Assembly (NCBI RefSeq): GCF_000153925.1
Contig: NZ_DS264358.1
Span: forward strand, 62,001 to 126,000
Direction of reading: 5' to 3'
DNA from: [Ruminococcus] torques ATCC 27756
GTDB lineage: Bacteria > Bacillota > Clostridia > Lachnospirales > Lachnospiraceae
Length of the DNA: 64,000 nucleotides
This document shows, piece by piece, positions 17,225 through 26,303 of the stretch; positions within the stretch are counted from its first letter, which is position 1; each line of letters begins with the position of its first letter. Below the pieces are notes generated by a model. That model saw only the letters and a list, made by a program, of their open reading frames with translations. It ran no database searches and was not told where the DNA came from. The position numbers and the translations under genes were made by a program.

Positions 17225-17707
17225 TTGAAAGCACAAGTGATCGAAGAAATATACGAGATGTATTCAAGAAAAGTCTTTTTGTTTTTATTGAGCAAGACGA
17301 ATAATGAAGATATTGCAGAAGAACTTACTCAAGAAACTTTCTTTCAAGCTGTCCAATGCATCGATCGGTTTAAGGGGAATAGTTCCATATTAACCTGGTT
17401 ATGCGGAATCGCGAAAAATGTTTGGTTGAAAGATTTAAGAAAACGTCAAGAAATCTTATCTACAAATGATCATATTCAGGAAATAGCGGATGAAAAAGAA
17501 GTAAACGTTCAATGGGAACAAAAAGAAATCTTACAGTTGATACACAACATGAATGAACCGATACGAGAGGTCATGTATCTAAGATTGGTCAGCAACTTGT
17601 CTTTTGCCGAAATCGGAGAAATAATCGGCAAAACAGAAAATTGGACAAGAGTAACTTTTTTTAGAGGAAAACAAAAAATTGTAAAGGAGATTTTAAAAGA
17701 TGAATAA
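17225..17707 (+). CDS. ECF-type RNA polymerase sigma factor
   Basis: A protein of about 160 aa with sigma region 2 (residues 5-75: FLFLLSKTNNEDIAEELTQE and LTWLCGIAKNVWLKDLRKR) and region 4 (100-155: MYLRLVSNLSFAEIGEIIG plus KTENWTRVTFFRGKQKI, a helix-turn-helix for the -35 element). Regions 1 and 3 are absent, as in ECF factors. The start is uncertain: TTG 17225 directly abuts AGGAGG, while GTG 17237 lies 12 nt after it. It overlaps the anti-sigma gene by 8 nt, so the pair is co-translated. A TGTAAC box at 17182-17187 resembles an ECF -35 element, hinting at autoregulation; weak evidence. Confidence 0.85.
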   Translation: MKAQVIEEIYEMYSRKVFLFLLSKTNNEDIAEELTQETFFQAVQCIDRFKGNSSILTWLCGIAKNVWLKDLRKRQEILSTNDHIQEIADEKEVNVQWEQKEILQLIHNMNEPIREVMYLRLVSNLSFAEIGEIIGKTENWTRVTFFRGKQKIVKEILKDE

Positions 17708-18155
17708 AAGACTTCCATGCTACATCGTTTCCGACCTGTTACCACTATATCAAGATGATATATTATCGGAACAAACGAAAAAAGATATTGATAAACATTT
17801 AACCGAGTGCAGAGAGTGCCAAAAAAAGATGGCCGCAATGAAAACACAGCTAGACATTCAAAACACCAACGTTGACCTAAAGATCAATCCATTAAAAAAG
17901 GTAAGATTTTATCAAAAAATACTGACAGTCTTGGGAGCGGTTATAGCATTCATTTTAGGTGCATGCATTCCGATCGCTATATTAGGGTTTACTGTTCTTG
18001 AACGAGGAGAAATAGCCGCTTATCAAATCGAGAGAGTAAAAGGCCTTTGGTATGTACTCACTTCATGGAGCTGCGCTTCGGGAATTGTAGTATGCGTAAT
18101 TTATTTTTTGCTCATACTGCTTATCAAAAAAATAATCAAAAAAAAGGGAAAGTAA
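17700..18155 (+). CDS. Zinc-finger (zf-HC2) anti-sigma factor, membrane-bound
   Basis: A 151-aa protein. The N-terminal anti-sigma domain has Cys7 and the His-X3-Cys-X2-Cys signature in HLTECRECQKK, typical of ZAS/zf-HC2 anti-sigma factors that hold the cognate ECF sigma inactive. Two membrane segments follow (about residues 70-100 and 115-145) before a lysine-rich tail, so the sensor would face the short extracytoplasmic loop. It overlaps the sigma gene by 8 nt. The inducing signal is unknown. Confidence 0.82.
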   Translation: MNKRLPCYIVSDLLPLYQDDILSEQTKKDIDKHLTECRECQKKMAAMKTQLDIQNTNVDLKINPLKKVRFYQKILTVLGAVIAFILGACIPIAILGFTVLERGEIAAYQIERVKGLWYVLTSWSCASGIVVCVIYFLLILLIKKIIKKKGK

Positions 18156-18181
18156 AAATTATCTCAGTTTTTCCGGACATA

Positions 18182-18229
18182 AAAATACCCCCATATCGGA
18201 CTTTTATACATCATTGTCCTATATGGGGG
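18182..18229 (-). terminator. Terminator of dapF (possibly bidirectional)
   Basis: The 14-nt arms 18229-18216 and 18201-18188 pair with one mismatch (GGGGG core). On the reverse strand ATTTTTA follows. It lies between the convergent anti-sigma and dapF genes. Confidence 0.7.
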
Positions 18230-18277
18230 GCATCATATCAGTCAAAGCGGCAGCCTTAAAATCTGTCAACAAAGAAG

Positions 18278-19111
18278 CTACTTCCACTCCCCGTCAAATA
18301 CAACTTCCGCAGGGCCTGTCATATATACCGTATTCTTTTCTCTGTCCCACTTGATCTGCAAATCTCCGCCAAGCAGTTTTACTGTCACCTCATCTTCCGT
18401 CAATCCGTTCAACGCACAGGCAACGGCGACTGCGCATGCTCCGGTTCCGCACGCCAGCGTCTCTCCCGATCCCCGCTCCCACACGCGCATCTGCGCCGTA
18501 TGACGGTCAAGAACATTTACAAACTCCGTATTCACCCTCTTTGGAAACCTTTCATGATTTTCAAATTTTACTCCGACTGTTTCAAGCGGAAATTCTTTTA
18601 CATCTTGATCTATAAATACGACTGCATGAGGATTTCCCATAGAAACACATGTCATCCTATATTCCTGTCCATCCACGGTAATCGGTTCATCTATCACTTC
18701 TTCCTTTTCCGAAACAACAGGCACTTCTTCCGGACGCAGCATCGGTTTTCCCATATCAACTTTGACAAGGACAACTTTCCCGTCTTCTACAGTCAGATCA
18801 AGATATTTGATACCTGCCAATGTCTCTACAGAAATACTTGTTTTATCTGTTAAGCCGTAATCATATACATATTTCGCCACGCAGCGAATCCCGTTTCCGC
18901 ACATTTCTCCACGAGAACCGTCCGCATTATACATCTCCATTTCAAAATCGGCTTTATCAGATGGATTGATCATAATAAGCCCGTCCGAACCGACTCCGTA
19001 ATGCCAATCACTGATCTTCTTTGCCAGTTCCGATGGATTTTCTATCGTTTCCTGCAAACAGTTCACATAAACATAATCATTTCCTATGCCCTGCATTTTT
19101 GTAAATTTCAT
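18278..19111 (-). CDS. dapF: Diaminopimelate epimerase
   Basis: A 277-aa PLP-independent epimerase that converts LL- to meso-diaminopimelate for lysine and peptidoglycan synthesis in the cytoplasm. The catalytic cysteine pair is visible: Cys71 in [10 protein letters not shown] and Cys221 in [11 protein letters not shown]. The N-terminal [12 protein letters not shown] is typical. ATG 19111 is preferred to an upstream extension because AAAGGAG lies 7 nt before it and the family begins MKFTKMQG. It sits 99 nt downstream of a CobW-like gene on the same strand. Confidence 0.96.
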   Translation of the reverse strand: MKFTKMQGIGNDYVYVNCLQETIENPSELAKKISDWHYGVGSDGLIMINPSDKADFEMEMYNADGSRGEMCGNGIRCVAKYVYDYGLTDKTSISVETLAGIKYLDLTVEDGKVVLVKVDMGKPMLRPEEVPVVSEKEEVIDEPITVDGQEYRMTCVSMGNPHAVVFIDQDVKEFPLETVGVKFENHERFPKRVNTEFVNVLDRHTAQMRVWERGSGETLACGTGACAVAVACALNGLTEDEVTVKLLGGDLQIKWDREKNTVYMTGPAEVVFDGEWK

Positions 19112-19210
19112 AGGTTTTCTCCTTTTCTCTCGCGTTCCTCTTTTTTTCTTCAAATCCAGTCCGACTCTTCTGCCGGTCTTCTTTTCGTCTTTTCAATACT
19201 CATTTCATCT

Positions 19211-20158
19211 CTAATTAAAATAGACAAGTTCTTCTATCGGTTCTGCCGCCTCGATATGTTCCGCTTCGAGAACAGGCCCTTCTCCGCGATAAACCGATAC
19301 ATTCGCAAACCGTACTTTCGCCCGTACTTTTACCCATTGTCCTGCTTTTAATTTCGGAGCGTACGCACTTCTGCATACATATCCCAGAAATGTCGTATCA
19401 TCCGCACAACATGTCATCGCCATCCGCCCCGGAAGAAACACTTTTGACGGAAATCCGGAAGGTTTCAACACCTTCGCTGTGATTTCAATAACTTTTCCAC
19501 GATATCGGGCGGGATTTTCCATCATATCCACATACCAGATACCATAATCTTCTCTCGGAATCTCGATTACAGGCGCATCCAGATCATACGGCACGTCATC
19601 TTCAAAAATATTTTCCACTTCTCCTTGTTCATCTTCAAATATAACTTCCGCCTGAGGGCTGACTACTTTGACGCTTCTCCTGTATCCCGCCAGAGGCTTA
19701 ATATCTTCACAGCGGTTAAAAAGAACCATCTCGGCGCCTCTTACCATTTCTACAAAGAGCGGTTTTAAATTAGTCAGATATGTCTGAAATGTGCTTGCGT
19801 CCACTGTTGTGATCTTCTGCTCGATCCCCCAGCCCTTAGGAAGCTTCATATTTTCAAAATCACTGACCTTCCACATTCCGTTATATTCAATGACAACTCG
19901 ATCAGGCTCGTGCTTTCGATCTAATTCCGCCAAATACTCCTCTGTCAGTTCTTCTCTGTCTTCCAGCCGCTCTATTACAACGCCGTATCTTAACATTTCC
20001 ATCGCATCATACTCATCTTCTCCATCTTCGCAAAGAATGAGCAATGTTTTTCCATCGATCTGAAAATAATCCTGCTTCAATGTAAATTTTAAAAATCCGG
20101 TCTTTCCACTGTCTAAAAATCCCGTCATCAAATAAACCATTACATCCGGTTCATTCAT
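19211..20158 (-). CDS. CobW-like GTPase fused to a TIGR03943/YcgQ-like C-terminal domain
   Basis: A 315-aa protein. The N-terminal half is a G3E/CobW-type P-loop domain (MTGFLDSGKTGFL, ILCEDGEDEY, RVVIEYNGMW, FNRCED). The CXCC metal motif of classical CobW chaperones is absent. The C-terminal part (about 215-305: GKVIEITAKVLKPSG, FLPGRMAMTCCADD, GQWVKVRAKV) resembles the OB-like domain of TIGR03943/YcgQ proteins, which are normally membrane partners of YcgR-type permeases. It lies 82 nt downstream of the His-rich CobW paralog. A metal-handling role is inferred from this pairing; substrate unknown. Confidence 0.72.
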   Translation of the reverse strand: MNEPDVMVYLMTGFLDSGKTGFLKFTLKQDYFQIDGKTLLILCEDGEDEYDAMEMLRYGVVIERLEDREELTEEYLAELDRKHEPDRVVIEYNGMWKVSDFENMKLPKGWGIEQKITTVDASTFQTYLTNLKPLFVEMVRGAEMVLFNRCEDIKPLAGYRRSVKVVSPQAEVIFEDEQGEVENIFEDDVPYDLDAPVIEIPREDYGIWYVDMMENPARYRGKVIEITAKVLKPSGFPSKVFLPGRMAMTCCADDTTFLGYVCRSAYAPKLKAGQWVKVRAKVRFANVSVYRGEGPVLEAEHIEAAEPIEELVYFN

Positions 20159-20240
20159 GTTTTATTTTTCCCTCCTTATTTTTTCATTCCATATTTTCCG
20201 GTTCTCGCTCTTTCATTCGTTTCCTTTGTATGTTCGCCGA

Positions 20241-21395
20241 TTAAAGGCCGAACAGTTTTTCCAGTTTTTCTTCATTTATCTTTGCTCCGATCACACAAAT
20301 ACGTCCCGTGTATTCCGGCGCTCCGGTACGCACTTCATATTCTCCCGGAACCATGTCAAAGTAGATCCATGTTCCGTCTTCTCCTTTGACCATTCCTTTT
20401 GCTCGAAGGATATCGCCATACTCTTCTTCATTTTCAAGACTCTTTAAAATCTCCCCGACCTGTTCTTCCGAATACACATGGATCGTCTCACGCCCCCAGC
20501 TCGTAAACACTTCGTCTGCATGGTGGTGACCGGCATGATCATGACCACATCCACAGTCATGATGATGGTGGTCGTGGTGATGCCCGTCCTCTCCGTGGTC
20601 ATGATGGTGATGCTCGTGATGATGCTCGCACTCTCCGTGATCATGATGGTGATGTTCGTGATGATGCTCGCACTCTCCGTGGTCATGATGGTGATGTTCG
20701 TGATGATGCTCATCCTCTCCATGGTCATGATGATGCGCTCCGTGGTGATGACCGCACTCCGGGCAGACAACCTCCGCAAGGAGTTCCTCCTCCATTGATC
20801 TGACGGATTCCATCGTTTCCAAAATTTTACTTCCCGCAAGTTGTTCCAAAGGTGTAGTAATAAACGGCGCCTTCGGATTCAATTCTCTTAAAATAGCAAT
20901 ACTTTCTTCGATCTTTTCCGGTTTTGCCTTATCTGTCCTGCTCAAAATAACCGCGCCCGCATATTCTATCTGATTACTGAAAAATTCACCGAAATTTTTT
21001 CTGTAAATTCTGCATTTCGTCACATCCACAACAGTCGTAAAACTATTTAACTTAGCGTCGATCTCACTTTGTACGTCTTGAACCGCCTTTATGACGTCTG
21101 ATAATTTTCCGACCCCCGACGGTTCTATCAAAATACGATCCGGATGATAAGTATCCACAACTTCTCTCAAAGATTTGCCGAAATCTCCGACAAGAGAACA
21201 ACAGATACAACCCGAATTCATTTCCCTGATCTCGATTCCTGATTCTTTTAAAAATCCGCCGTCAATCCCGATCTCTCCAAACTCATTTTCGATAAGAACA
21301 ACCTGTTCTCCCGCAAACGCCTCCGAAAGCAGTTTTTTAATAAGCGTTGTTTTTCCAGCTCCTAAAAAGCCCGAAATAATATCAATCTTTGTCAT
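20241..21395 (-). CDS. CobW/COG0523 GTP-binding metallochaperone with His-rich repeats
   Basis: A 384-aa G3E GTPase: P-loop GFLGAGKTTL (9-18), metal-binding CXCC at Cys63-Cys65-Cys66 (GCICCSL), IEPSGVGK (Walker B-like) and SRTDKAK (guanine specificity). A His/Asp/Glu/Cys-rich insertion (about 213-290) has four 14-aa repeats of the type HHHDHGECEHHHEH plus a CGCGHDHAGHHH tail, then the CobW C-terminal domain. Likely a Zn (or Ni/Co) chaperone or store coupled to GTP hydrolysis. ATG 21395 has GGGAGG 9 nt upstream; an in-frame TTG at 21404 is too close to it. No Zur-like operator was recognised, so regulation is unknown. Confidence 0.88.
   Translation of the reverse strand: MTKIDIISGFLGAGKTTLIKKLLSEAFAGEQVVLIENEFGEIGIDGGFLKESGIEIREMNSGCICCSLVGDFGKSLREVVDTYHPDRILIEPSGVGKLSDVIKAVQDVQSEIDAKLNSFTTVVDVTKCRIYRKNFGEFFSNQIEYAGAVILSRTDKAKPEKIEESIAILRELNPKAPFITTPLEQLAGSKILETMESVRSMEEELLAEVVCPECGHHHGAHHHDHGEDEHHHEHHHHDHGECEHHHEHHHHDHGECEHHHEHHHHDHGEDGHHHDHHHHDCGCGHDHAGHHHADEVFTSWGRETIHVYSEEQVGEILKSLENEEEYGDILRAKGMVKGEDGTWIYFDMVPGEYEVRTGAPEYTGRICVIGAKINEEKLEKLFGL
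20589..20740. repeat. 42-bp tandem repeats encoding the His-rich metal-binding segment
   Basis: Units start at 20589, 20631, 20673 and 20715 (CTCTCCGTGG or close variants), a strict 42-bp period that keeps the reading frame. Copy-number change would alter metal-binding capacity without a frameshift. Confidence 0.9.
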
Positions 21396-21419
21396 TTCAA
21401 ACAACCTCCCATATTATAT

Positions 21420-22172
21420 TCAATCCATATCCAGCTCAATAGGACAATGATCCGATCCCATCACATCTGTCAAAATCTTCGCATCTTTCAGACGCTCTTT
21501 CAAACTTTCCGAAACACAGAAATAATCGATCCGCCATCCGGCATTTTTTGCTCTTGCGCTGAAGCGATACGACCACCAGGAATAAATTCCTTCCCGATCG
21601 GGATAAAAATACCGAAACGTATCAATAAATCCCGCGTCAAGAAGTTCGGTAAACTTTCCTCTCTCCTCATCTGTAAATCCGGCATTTTTTCGATTTGTCT
21701 TTGGATTCTTCAGATCAATTTCCTTGTGCGCCACATTCATATCTCCGGTTACGATGACCGGCTTTTTTTCTTCCAGTTTTTTCAGGTACATACGAAAATC
21801 ATCTTCCCATCTCATGCGGTAATCAAGTCTCGCCAATTCATTTTGCGAATTGGGCGTATATACCGTAACAAAGTAGAAATCTTCAAATTCGCATGTGATC
21901 ACTCTGCCTTCCTGATCATGTTCTTCGATTCCGATACCGTAAGTTACAGACAACGGTTCCTTTTTCGTAAACACCGCCGTTCCCGAATATCCTTTTTTCA
22001 CCGCATAATTCCAATACTGATGATATCCCGGCAAATCGAGTTCCAACTGCCCTTCTTGCATCTTTGATTCCTGTATGCAGAAAATATCCGCATCTGCCTC
22101 AGTGAAAAAATCCAAAAAACCTTTTTGCACACACGCTCTTATTCCATTTACATTCCACGAAACAAATTTCAT
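21420..22172 (-). CDS. exoA: Exodeoxyribonuclease III (AP endonuclease, ExoA/XthA family)
   Basis: A 250-aa member of the endonuclease/exonuclease/phosphatase family. Motifs: [15 protein letters not shown] (metal-ligand Glu), TGDMNVAH (Asp/Asn catalytic), [20 protein letters not shown] and the C-terminal GSDHCPI with catalytic Asp-His. It cleaves abasic sites and trims 3' ends in base excision repair. ATG 22172 follows GAGAGGTGG with proper spacing, whereas ATG 22178 abuts it. The stop is 24 nt before the CobW start on the same strand, so co-transcription is likely. Confidence 0.95.
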   Translation of the reverse strand: MKFVSWNVNGIRACVQKGFLDFFTEADADIFCIQESKMQEGQLELDLPGYHQYWNYAVKKGYSGTAVFTKKEPLSVTYGIGIEEHDQEGRVITCEFEDFYFVTVYTPNSQNELARLDYRMRWEDDFRMYLKKLEEKKPVIVTGDMNVAHKEIDLKNPKTNRKNAGFTDEERGKFTELLDAGFIDTFRYFYPDREGIYSWWSYRFSARAKNAGWRIDYFCVSESLKERLKDAKILTDVMGSDHCPIELDMD

Positions 22173-22235
22173 TATCATCCACCTCTCTCACATAATATTA
22201 ATATCACTCTGATAGAACCTGTTTCCGGGTAAAGC

Positions 22236-22266
22236 ATAAAAGGACAGATGCTTTCACTACCTGTCC
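22236..22266 (-). terminator. Terminator of truA
   Basis: Stem GGACAG/CTGTCC (22266-22261 with 22247-22242) followed on the reverse strand by TTTTATGC. Short but well placed, 9 nt after the truA stop. Confidence 0.55.
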
Positions 22267-22274
22267 CTCTCTTC

Positions 22275-23057
22275 TCATTCATACCGTACTTCTCTCAAAA
22301 AAAGTCCGCCTGCCGGAGCCAGAAACCCCGCTTTTGATCTGTCTCCTGTCAAAAGCGCCTCTTTCACACTTTCGGCGGTACGTTCCCGCATCCCGACTTC
22401 AAGTAAAGTTCCTGTCAATATTCTCACCATATGATACAAAAATCCCGTTCCGTCATATCGAATGACAATACAGTTTCCATTCCCGATCTGATCGGATTTT
22501 CCGCACGGCAAAAAGTCTTTTCTTTCATCTCTGATCATGATCGAGTAAATCGTACGTCTGACAGATCTGTTATCTTTTTTATCCGTATACTCCGCAAAAA
22601 AATGTGTGCCTGTCAAATATCCGGCCGCCTCCCTCATCCTTGCAAGATCCGGTTCTCCCGGAAAATGACCGCTGTACTTCCGTGTAAATACATCTTGTTT
22701 GATCCCCGTATCGATCCGATATTCATAAACTTTCCCTACCGCACTTTTCCGGGCATGAAATCCGTTCTTCACAAGCTCCACATCAAGGATGCGTATATCA
22801 GGCGGAAGACACCCGTTCATTTTTTCCGTAAACAAAGCCGTATCCACTTTTCCCGGCAAAACAACACTCGCAGTCTGGCCGCTTGCATGAACTCCGGCAT
22901 CGGTTCTCCCGGAGCCGTCGATCTGCACCTGATATCCTATGCAGTTTTCCAGCGTCTCTTCCAAAATCCCCTGTATCGTCCGATCTGTATCTGACTGCCT
23001 CTGCCAGCCTTGATAGTTTGTCCCGTCATAGGCAATCGTCAATTTATATGTTCTCAT
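22275..23057 (-). CDS. truA: tRNA pseudouridine(38-40) synthase
   Basis: A 260-aa enzyme that isomerises uridines 38-40 in the tRNA anticodon arm. The catalytic Asp53 lies in GRTDAGVHA; other family signatures are IAYDGTNYQGWQRQ at the N-terminus and FLYHMVRILTGTLLEVG near the C-terminus. Length is normal. It starts 8 nt after the nrdR stop, so ylmC, nrdR and truA probably form one operon. Confidence 0.96.
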   Translation of the reverse strand: MRTYKLTIAYDGTNYQGWQRQSDTDRTIQGILEETLENCIGYQVQIDGSGRTDAGVHASGQTASVVLPGKVDTALFTEKMNGCLPPDIRILDVELVKNGFHARKSAVGKVYEYRIDTGIKQDVFTRKYSGHFPGEPDLARMREAAGYLTGTHFFAEYTDKKDNRSVRRTIYSIMIRDERKDFLPCGKSDQIGNGNCIVIRYDGTGFLYHMVRILTGTLLEVGMRERTAESVKEALLTGDRSKAGFLAPAGGLFLREVRYE

Positions 23058-23065
23058 AATTTTAT

Positions 23066-23515
23066 CTACTGCAAAAACTTCTTAAGCTCGTCCATAAATG
23101 TGCCCGCATCTTTAAACTCTCTGTACACAGAGGCAAAACGTACATATGCTACCGGATCAAGCTCTTTTAGTTTTTCCATAACGATTTCCCCGATCTCACT
23201 GCTCGGGATTTCTTTCTCCTCACGATTAAAAATCTCAAGTTCGACCGCATCGATCGTTTTCTGGATTGCTTCTGCGGGAACAGGGCGTTTATAACATGCG
23301 CTCAATACACCTTGTTCAATCTTAGACCGTTCATACTGCTCTCTGTTATTATCTTTTTTTATAACAATGAGCGGAATCGTCTCTACTTTTTCGTATGTCG
23401 TAAATCTTCTGCCGCATTCATCACACGAACGTCTTCTTCTGATCGAGTTTTTATCTTCTGCAGGACGAGAATCAATCACTCTCGTATCCGGATTTCCACA
23501 ATATGGACATCTCAT
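23066..23515 (-). CDS. nrdR: Transcriptional repressor NrdR
   Basis: A 149-aa ATP-cone repressor of ribonucleotide reductase genes. The N-terminal zinc ribbon MRCPYCGN and CDECGRRF is followed by the ATP-cone (about 49-139: PLIVIKKDNNREQYERSKI). ATG 23515 is chosen because all NrdR proteins begin at MRCPYC and AGGCGG lies 8 nt upstream; the open frame extends further 5' without support. No nrd gene is in the window. Confidence 0.95.
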   Translation of the reverse strand: MRCPYCGNPDTRVIDSRPAEDKNSIRRRRSCDECGRRFTTYEKVETIPLIVIKKDNNREQYERSKIEQGVLSACYKRPVPAEAIQKTIDAVELEIFNREEKEIPSSEIGEIVMEKLKELDPVAYVRFASVYREFKDAGTFMDELKKFLQ

Positions 23516-23573
23516 GAGCATTTCCGCCTTTCTCTTTCCATTTTCTATATGCGCAATTATTATACCACACGCT

Positions 23574-23828
23574 TTAAAATTTTTGCAAAAATTTTTCTTC
23601 TTTAATCTCCACAAGCACGATATCCGGACCGATCTTTTTTATGCAGGAAAAGGGAATCACATATTCACAATCTGTCCCGAAAAATCCGCATATTTTCCCC
23701 GGTCCGGGTATTACGATCGCCTCGATTTCTCCTGTACATATGTTGATCTCCACATCTGCGATACAGCCGAGACGCCTTCCGCTGCATACATTGATCACTT
23801 CTTTTTCCTTCAGTTCACAGATCCGCAT
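23574..23828 (-). CDS. YlmC/YmxH family PRC-barrel sporulation protein
   Basis: An 84-aa single PRC-barrel protein beginning MRICELKEKEVINVCSGRRL, with VEINICTGEIEAIVIPG in the barrel, matching the YlmC/YmxH family conserved in endospore formers. The biochemical role is unknown. It precedes nrdR by 58 nt on the same strand, a gene order I recall from other Lachnospiraceae. A TATAAT (reverse strand 23869-23864) 36 nt upstream is a likely -10 box. Confidence 0.85.
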   Translation of the reverse strand: MRICELKEKEVINVCSGRRLGCIADVEINICTGEIEAIVIPGPGKICGFFGTDCEYVIPFSCIKKIGPDIVLVEIKEEKFLQKF

Positions 23829-23996
23829 ACCGCCTCACCGCCATTTTACGCTCTTCTTAATTTATTATATGAACGAACAGTTCCACCATGCACAAAGCCG
23901 CAATCCATTTCTCTTTCTTTTTTCCAGTTTATGCGATACAATAACATCAGTAAAACAAATAAAAATATATTTATATAAAATGAAAGGATTTCACAC

Positions 23997-24371
23997 ATGA
24001 AAGAAATGATCTTACTATTTAATCCACCGGCAAAAGAACAACTGCTGAAAATCCGTTCTGCCCTGCTGCCTCTGCATATCCGCATACAGCTTATCAAACC
24101 GGAACAGTACAATCAGCCGCTCGGATATCTTGCCGGCATGAAAGATATCTCTCCTGTCGAAGGAAATTACGCCGGAGAGGAACTTCCGGATACAATGTTT
24201 CTCTTCTCTTCTTTAAGCAGCAGCCGTCTCGATCAGGTTCTGGCAGCCCTTCGCAAAAGCGGAGCCGGCCCGTTCCCGTATAAAGCCGTCCTGACTGCAA
24301 CTAACAGCAAATGGAATGCTCTTGACTGCTTCAACGAGATTCGTCGCGAACATGAAGCACTCCATCCTTAA
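23997..24371 (+). CDS. DUF3783 domain protein
   Basis: A 124-aa soluble protein beginning MKEMILLFNPP, with MFLFSSLSSSRLDQVLAALR and a C-terminal YKAVLTATNSKW, which matches the DUF3783 family. AAAGGA precedes the ATG by about 10 nt. No catalytic residues can be assigned. It is divergently transcribed from ylmC and 67 nt upstream of the large membrane protein. Confidence 0.7.
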   Translation: MKEMILLFNPPAKEQLLKIRSALLPLHIRIQLIKPEQYNQPLGYLAGMKDISPVEGNYAGEELPDTMFLFSSLSSSRLDQVLAALRKSGAGPFPYKAVLTATNSKWNALDCFNEIRREHEALHP

Positions 24372-24438
24372 AACACTTTTTTCAAACCAATCAGGCAGAC
24401 TGCCGATATTGTTATAACTTTAGAGGGGGACTATCATT

Positions 24439-26013
24439 ATGTGGAAACAAAAAACATTAAAAAAATCTTCTAAATCATGCATGAAACCGGCGTATACAAG
24501 GATGGTTTCCGTCTGTTTCATTATCTCTTTGCTTACGACAGCATACCCTGTTTCCACAACATTTTTAAATCTGCAGAAACTTTCCGGTCCTGCCTATACA
24601 GACGCCGCATTTTCTCTTAGCATTACGAATTCCGAAGCGTTTGCCGAAACACTCGGTCTGATCTTAGGCGGGAACGCTTTTCCAAAACTTTTACAAAATA
24701 CTGTATTTCATGTATTTTCTTTTGTGATCGATCTATGTTCCGCCGGCATATCCATATTTTTTAATGTCCTTAGAACAGTCAATGCATTTTTTACAGAACC
24801 GTTAGGCACATCTTTTGTATTTCTTATAATAGGACTGTGTATAACATTTCTCTATCAACTGTTTGTGAACTATGTGCTTATCATCGGAGAAATGCGGTTT
24901 TTTCTTGAAGTACGCAAATACAAAAGAACTTCTATCTCAAAGATTTTCTTCTTATATAAACTTCGGTGTATAGCCGCCCCTGTGTGGGTCATGTTCTGCA
25001 GATCTGTATTTCAGTTTCTTTGGAATTTCACGATCGCAGGAGGGATCATAAAACATTATGAATATGCCATGATCCCGTACATACTCGCCGAAAATCCAAA
25101 AATAAGCCGAAAAGACGCCTTCTTTTTATCCAAACAGCTCATGAATAAAAACAAATGGCGTGTGTTTCTGCTGGACTGCTCTTTCTTAGGATGGAAGATC
25201 TTATCAATCTTAACACTCGGTATTCTTGACTTCATATTTGTCAATCCATATATTACGGGATGTAAGGCTGAACTTTATGCGTCGCTTCGCAGAGACTATG
25301 TCCTCTCGCGGTCGCCGCGCTATGAAATGCTAAGCGATTCTTATTTGGAACATGTTCCTTCCGAAGACGAACTTCTTATCAGCAAAGCTCTTTATGACGA
25401 TTCCCAGGGACCGTATACGAAGACTTCCTATTTTGAACCGGAACAATACCCTGTCTTTCTCTTCTCCGTTCAGCCAAAGACAGTAAAACCTTCCGCCCGT
25501 GTATTTCGGAATTACGATATTTTGTCCTGCATCTTCCTCTTTCATGCCGCATCCTGTTTCGGATGGATCATGGAAATGCTCATACACCTTATGCGCGACG
25601 GAACTGTGGCCGACATCCATCTGCTGTTCGGCCCGTGGCTGCCCCTTTACGGCATTTACGGAATCATTATTCTGAAAGCATCAAAACGCCTGCTCAAAAA
25701 ACCGATTTTTGTATTTTTCCTGAATTTCATTGTGTTTTCATTCCTGCAATATATTTTCAGTTTTACGGTTGAACTTTTTTCAGGATACAAACTTTGGGAT
25801 TTCAGCGAATTCTTTCTGAACATTAACGGCAGAATTTATCTCGGAGGATCTGCCGCATTTGCGTTACTCGGATGTGCGTTTATTTACTACCTCGCCCCGA
25901 ACTGGACAAATTATTTTTCAAAATTATCAAAAAAGACACAAACCGTTTTCTGCGTAATCTTAAATTCTTTATTTATTACGGATGTCATTTTAACTTTGAT
26001 CTTTTCATACTAA
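24439..26013 (+). CDS. DUF975-CmpB (PF06541) fusion membrane protein
   Basis: A 524-aa polytopic protein. The first 300 residues resemble DUF975 (FFLEVRKYKRT, AMIPYILAENPKISRKDAF, FLGWKILSILTLGILDFIFV, NPYITGCKAELYASLR). After an acidic linker (about 300-350) the C-terminal half resembles the putative permease family PF06541 (ASCFGWIMEML, FGPWLPLYGIYG, YIFSFTVELFSGYKLWDFS). Each domain usually occurs as a separate protein. AGAGGGGG lies upstream of the ATG. Function unknown; the membrane location is certain. Confidence 0.72.
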   Translation: MWKQKTLKKSSKSCMKPAYTRMVSVCFIISLLTTAYPVSTTFLNLQKLSGPAYTDAAFSLSITNSEAFAETLGLILGGNAFPKLLQNTVFHVFSFVIDLCSAGISIFFNVLRTVNAFFTEPLGTSFVFLIIGLCITFLYQLFVNYVLIIGEMRFFLEVRKYKRTSISKIFFLYKLRCIAAPVWVMFCRSVFQFLWNFTIAGGIIKHYEYAMIPYILAENPKISRKDAFFLSKQLMNKNKWRVFLLDCSFLGWKILSILTLGILDFIFVNPYITGCKAELYASLRRDYVLSRSPRYEMLSDSYLEHVPSEDELLISKALYDDSQGPYTKTSYFEPEQYPVFLFSVQPKTVKPSARVFRNYDILSCIFLFHAASCFGWIMEMLIHLMRDGTVADIHLLFGPWLPLYGIYGIIILKASKRLLKKPIFVFFLNFIVFSFLQYIFSFTVELFSGYKLWDFSEFFLNINGRIYLGGSAAFALLGCAFIYYLAPNWTNYFSKLSKKTQTVFCVILNSLFITDVILTLIFSY

Positions 26014-26062
26014 GTTGTTAAAAATAGTTTTATCTTCCTAAAGCAACTTTTTAAATTTGTGG

Positions 26063-26091
26063 TTGATTTCCATGAATTGATGGTGTAATAT
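26063..26091 (+). promoter_or_regulatory. Candidate promoter of the 47-aa ORF and trhA
   Basis: TTGATT (26063-26068), a 17-nt spacer ending in TG, and TAATAT (26086-26091), about 70 nt before the small ORF. The -10 match is 4 of 6. Confidence 0.4.
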
Positions 26092-26159
26092 ATGCATATA
26101 CTTAATGTAGTTTCAAAAACTACATGTTGCATTTAACTAATTCGGAGGTGCATATTATT

Positions 26160-26303
26160 ATGGGAAATACTCATGCCATTGCTAAAAAATCAACCTTTAT
26201 AAAAAAACATCCTACGCTTCATATACAAAATTACGCAGGGAACAGCTATTCTGCCGCCGGTTATAAAAAACCGGTTATAATTCCGGGAAATCCGCCTCTT
26301 TGA
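26160..26303 (+). CDS. Unrecognised 47-aa small protein, coupled to trhA
   Basis: A 47-codon frame from MGNTHAIAKKSTFI to IIPGNPPL, with GGAGGTG 9 nt before its ATG, the strongest ribosome-binding site in this stretch. It is basic, not hydrophobic, and matches no family I recognise. Its TGA overlaps the TTG start of trhA (sequence TTGA), so ribosomes finishing here could restart on trhA. It may be a genuine small protein or only a translational leader. Confidence 0.6.
   Translation: MGNTHAIAKKSTFIKKHPTLHIQNYAGNSYSAAGYKKPVIIPGNPPL

Noticed and set aside
20478-20798. Forward frame rich in Met/Val
   Set aside because: It is the antisense reading of the His repeats of the CobW-like gene.
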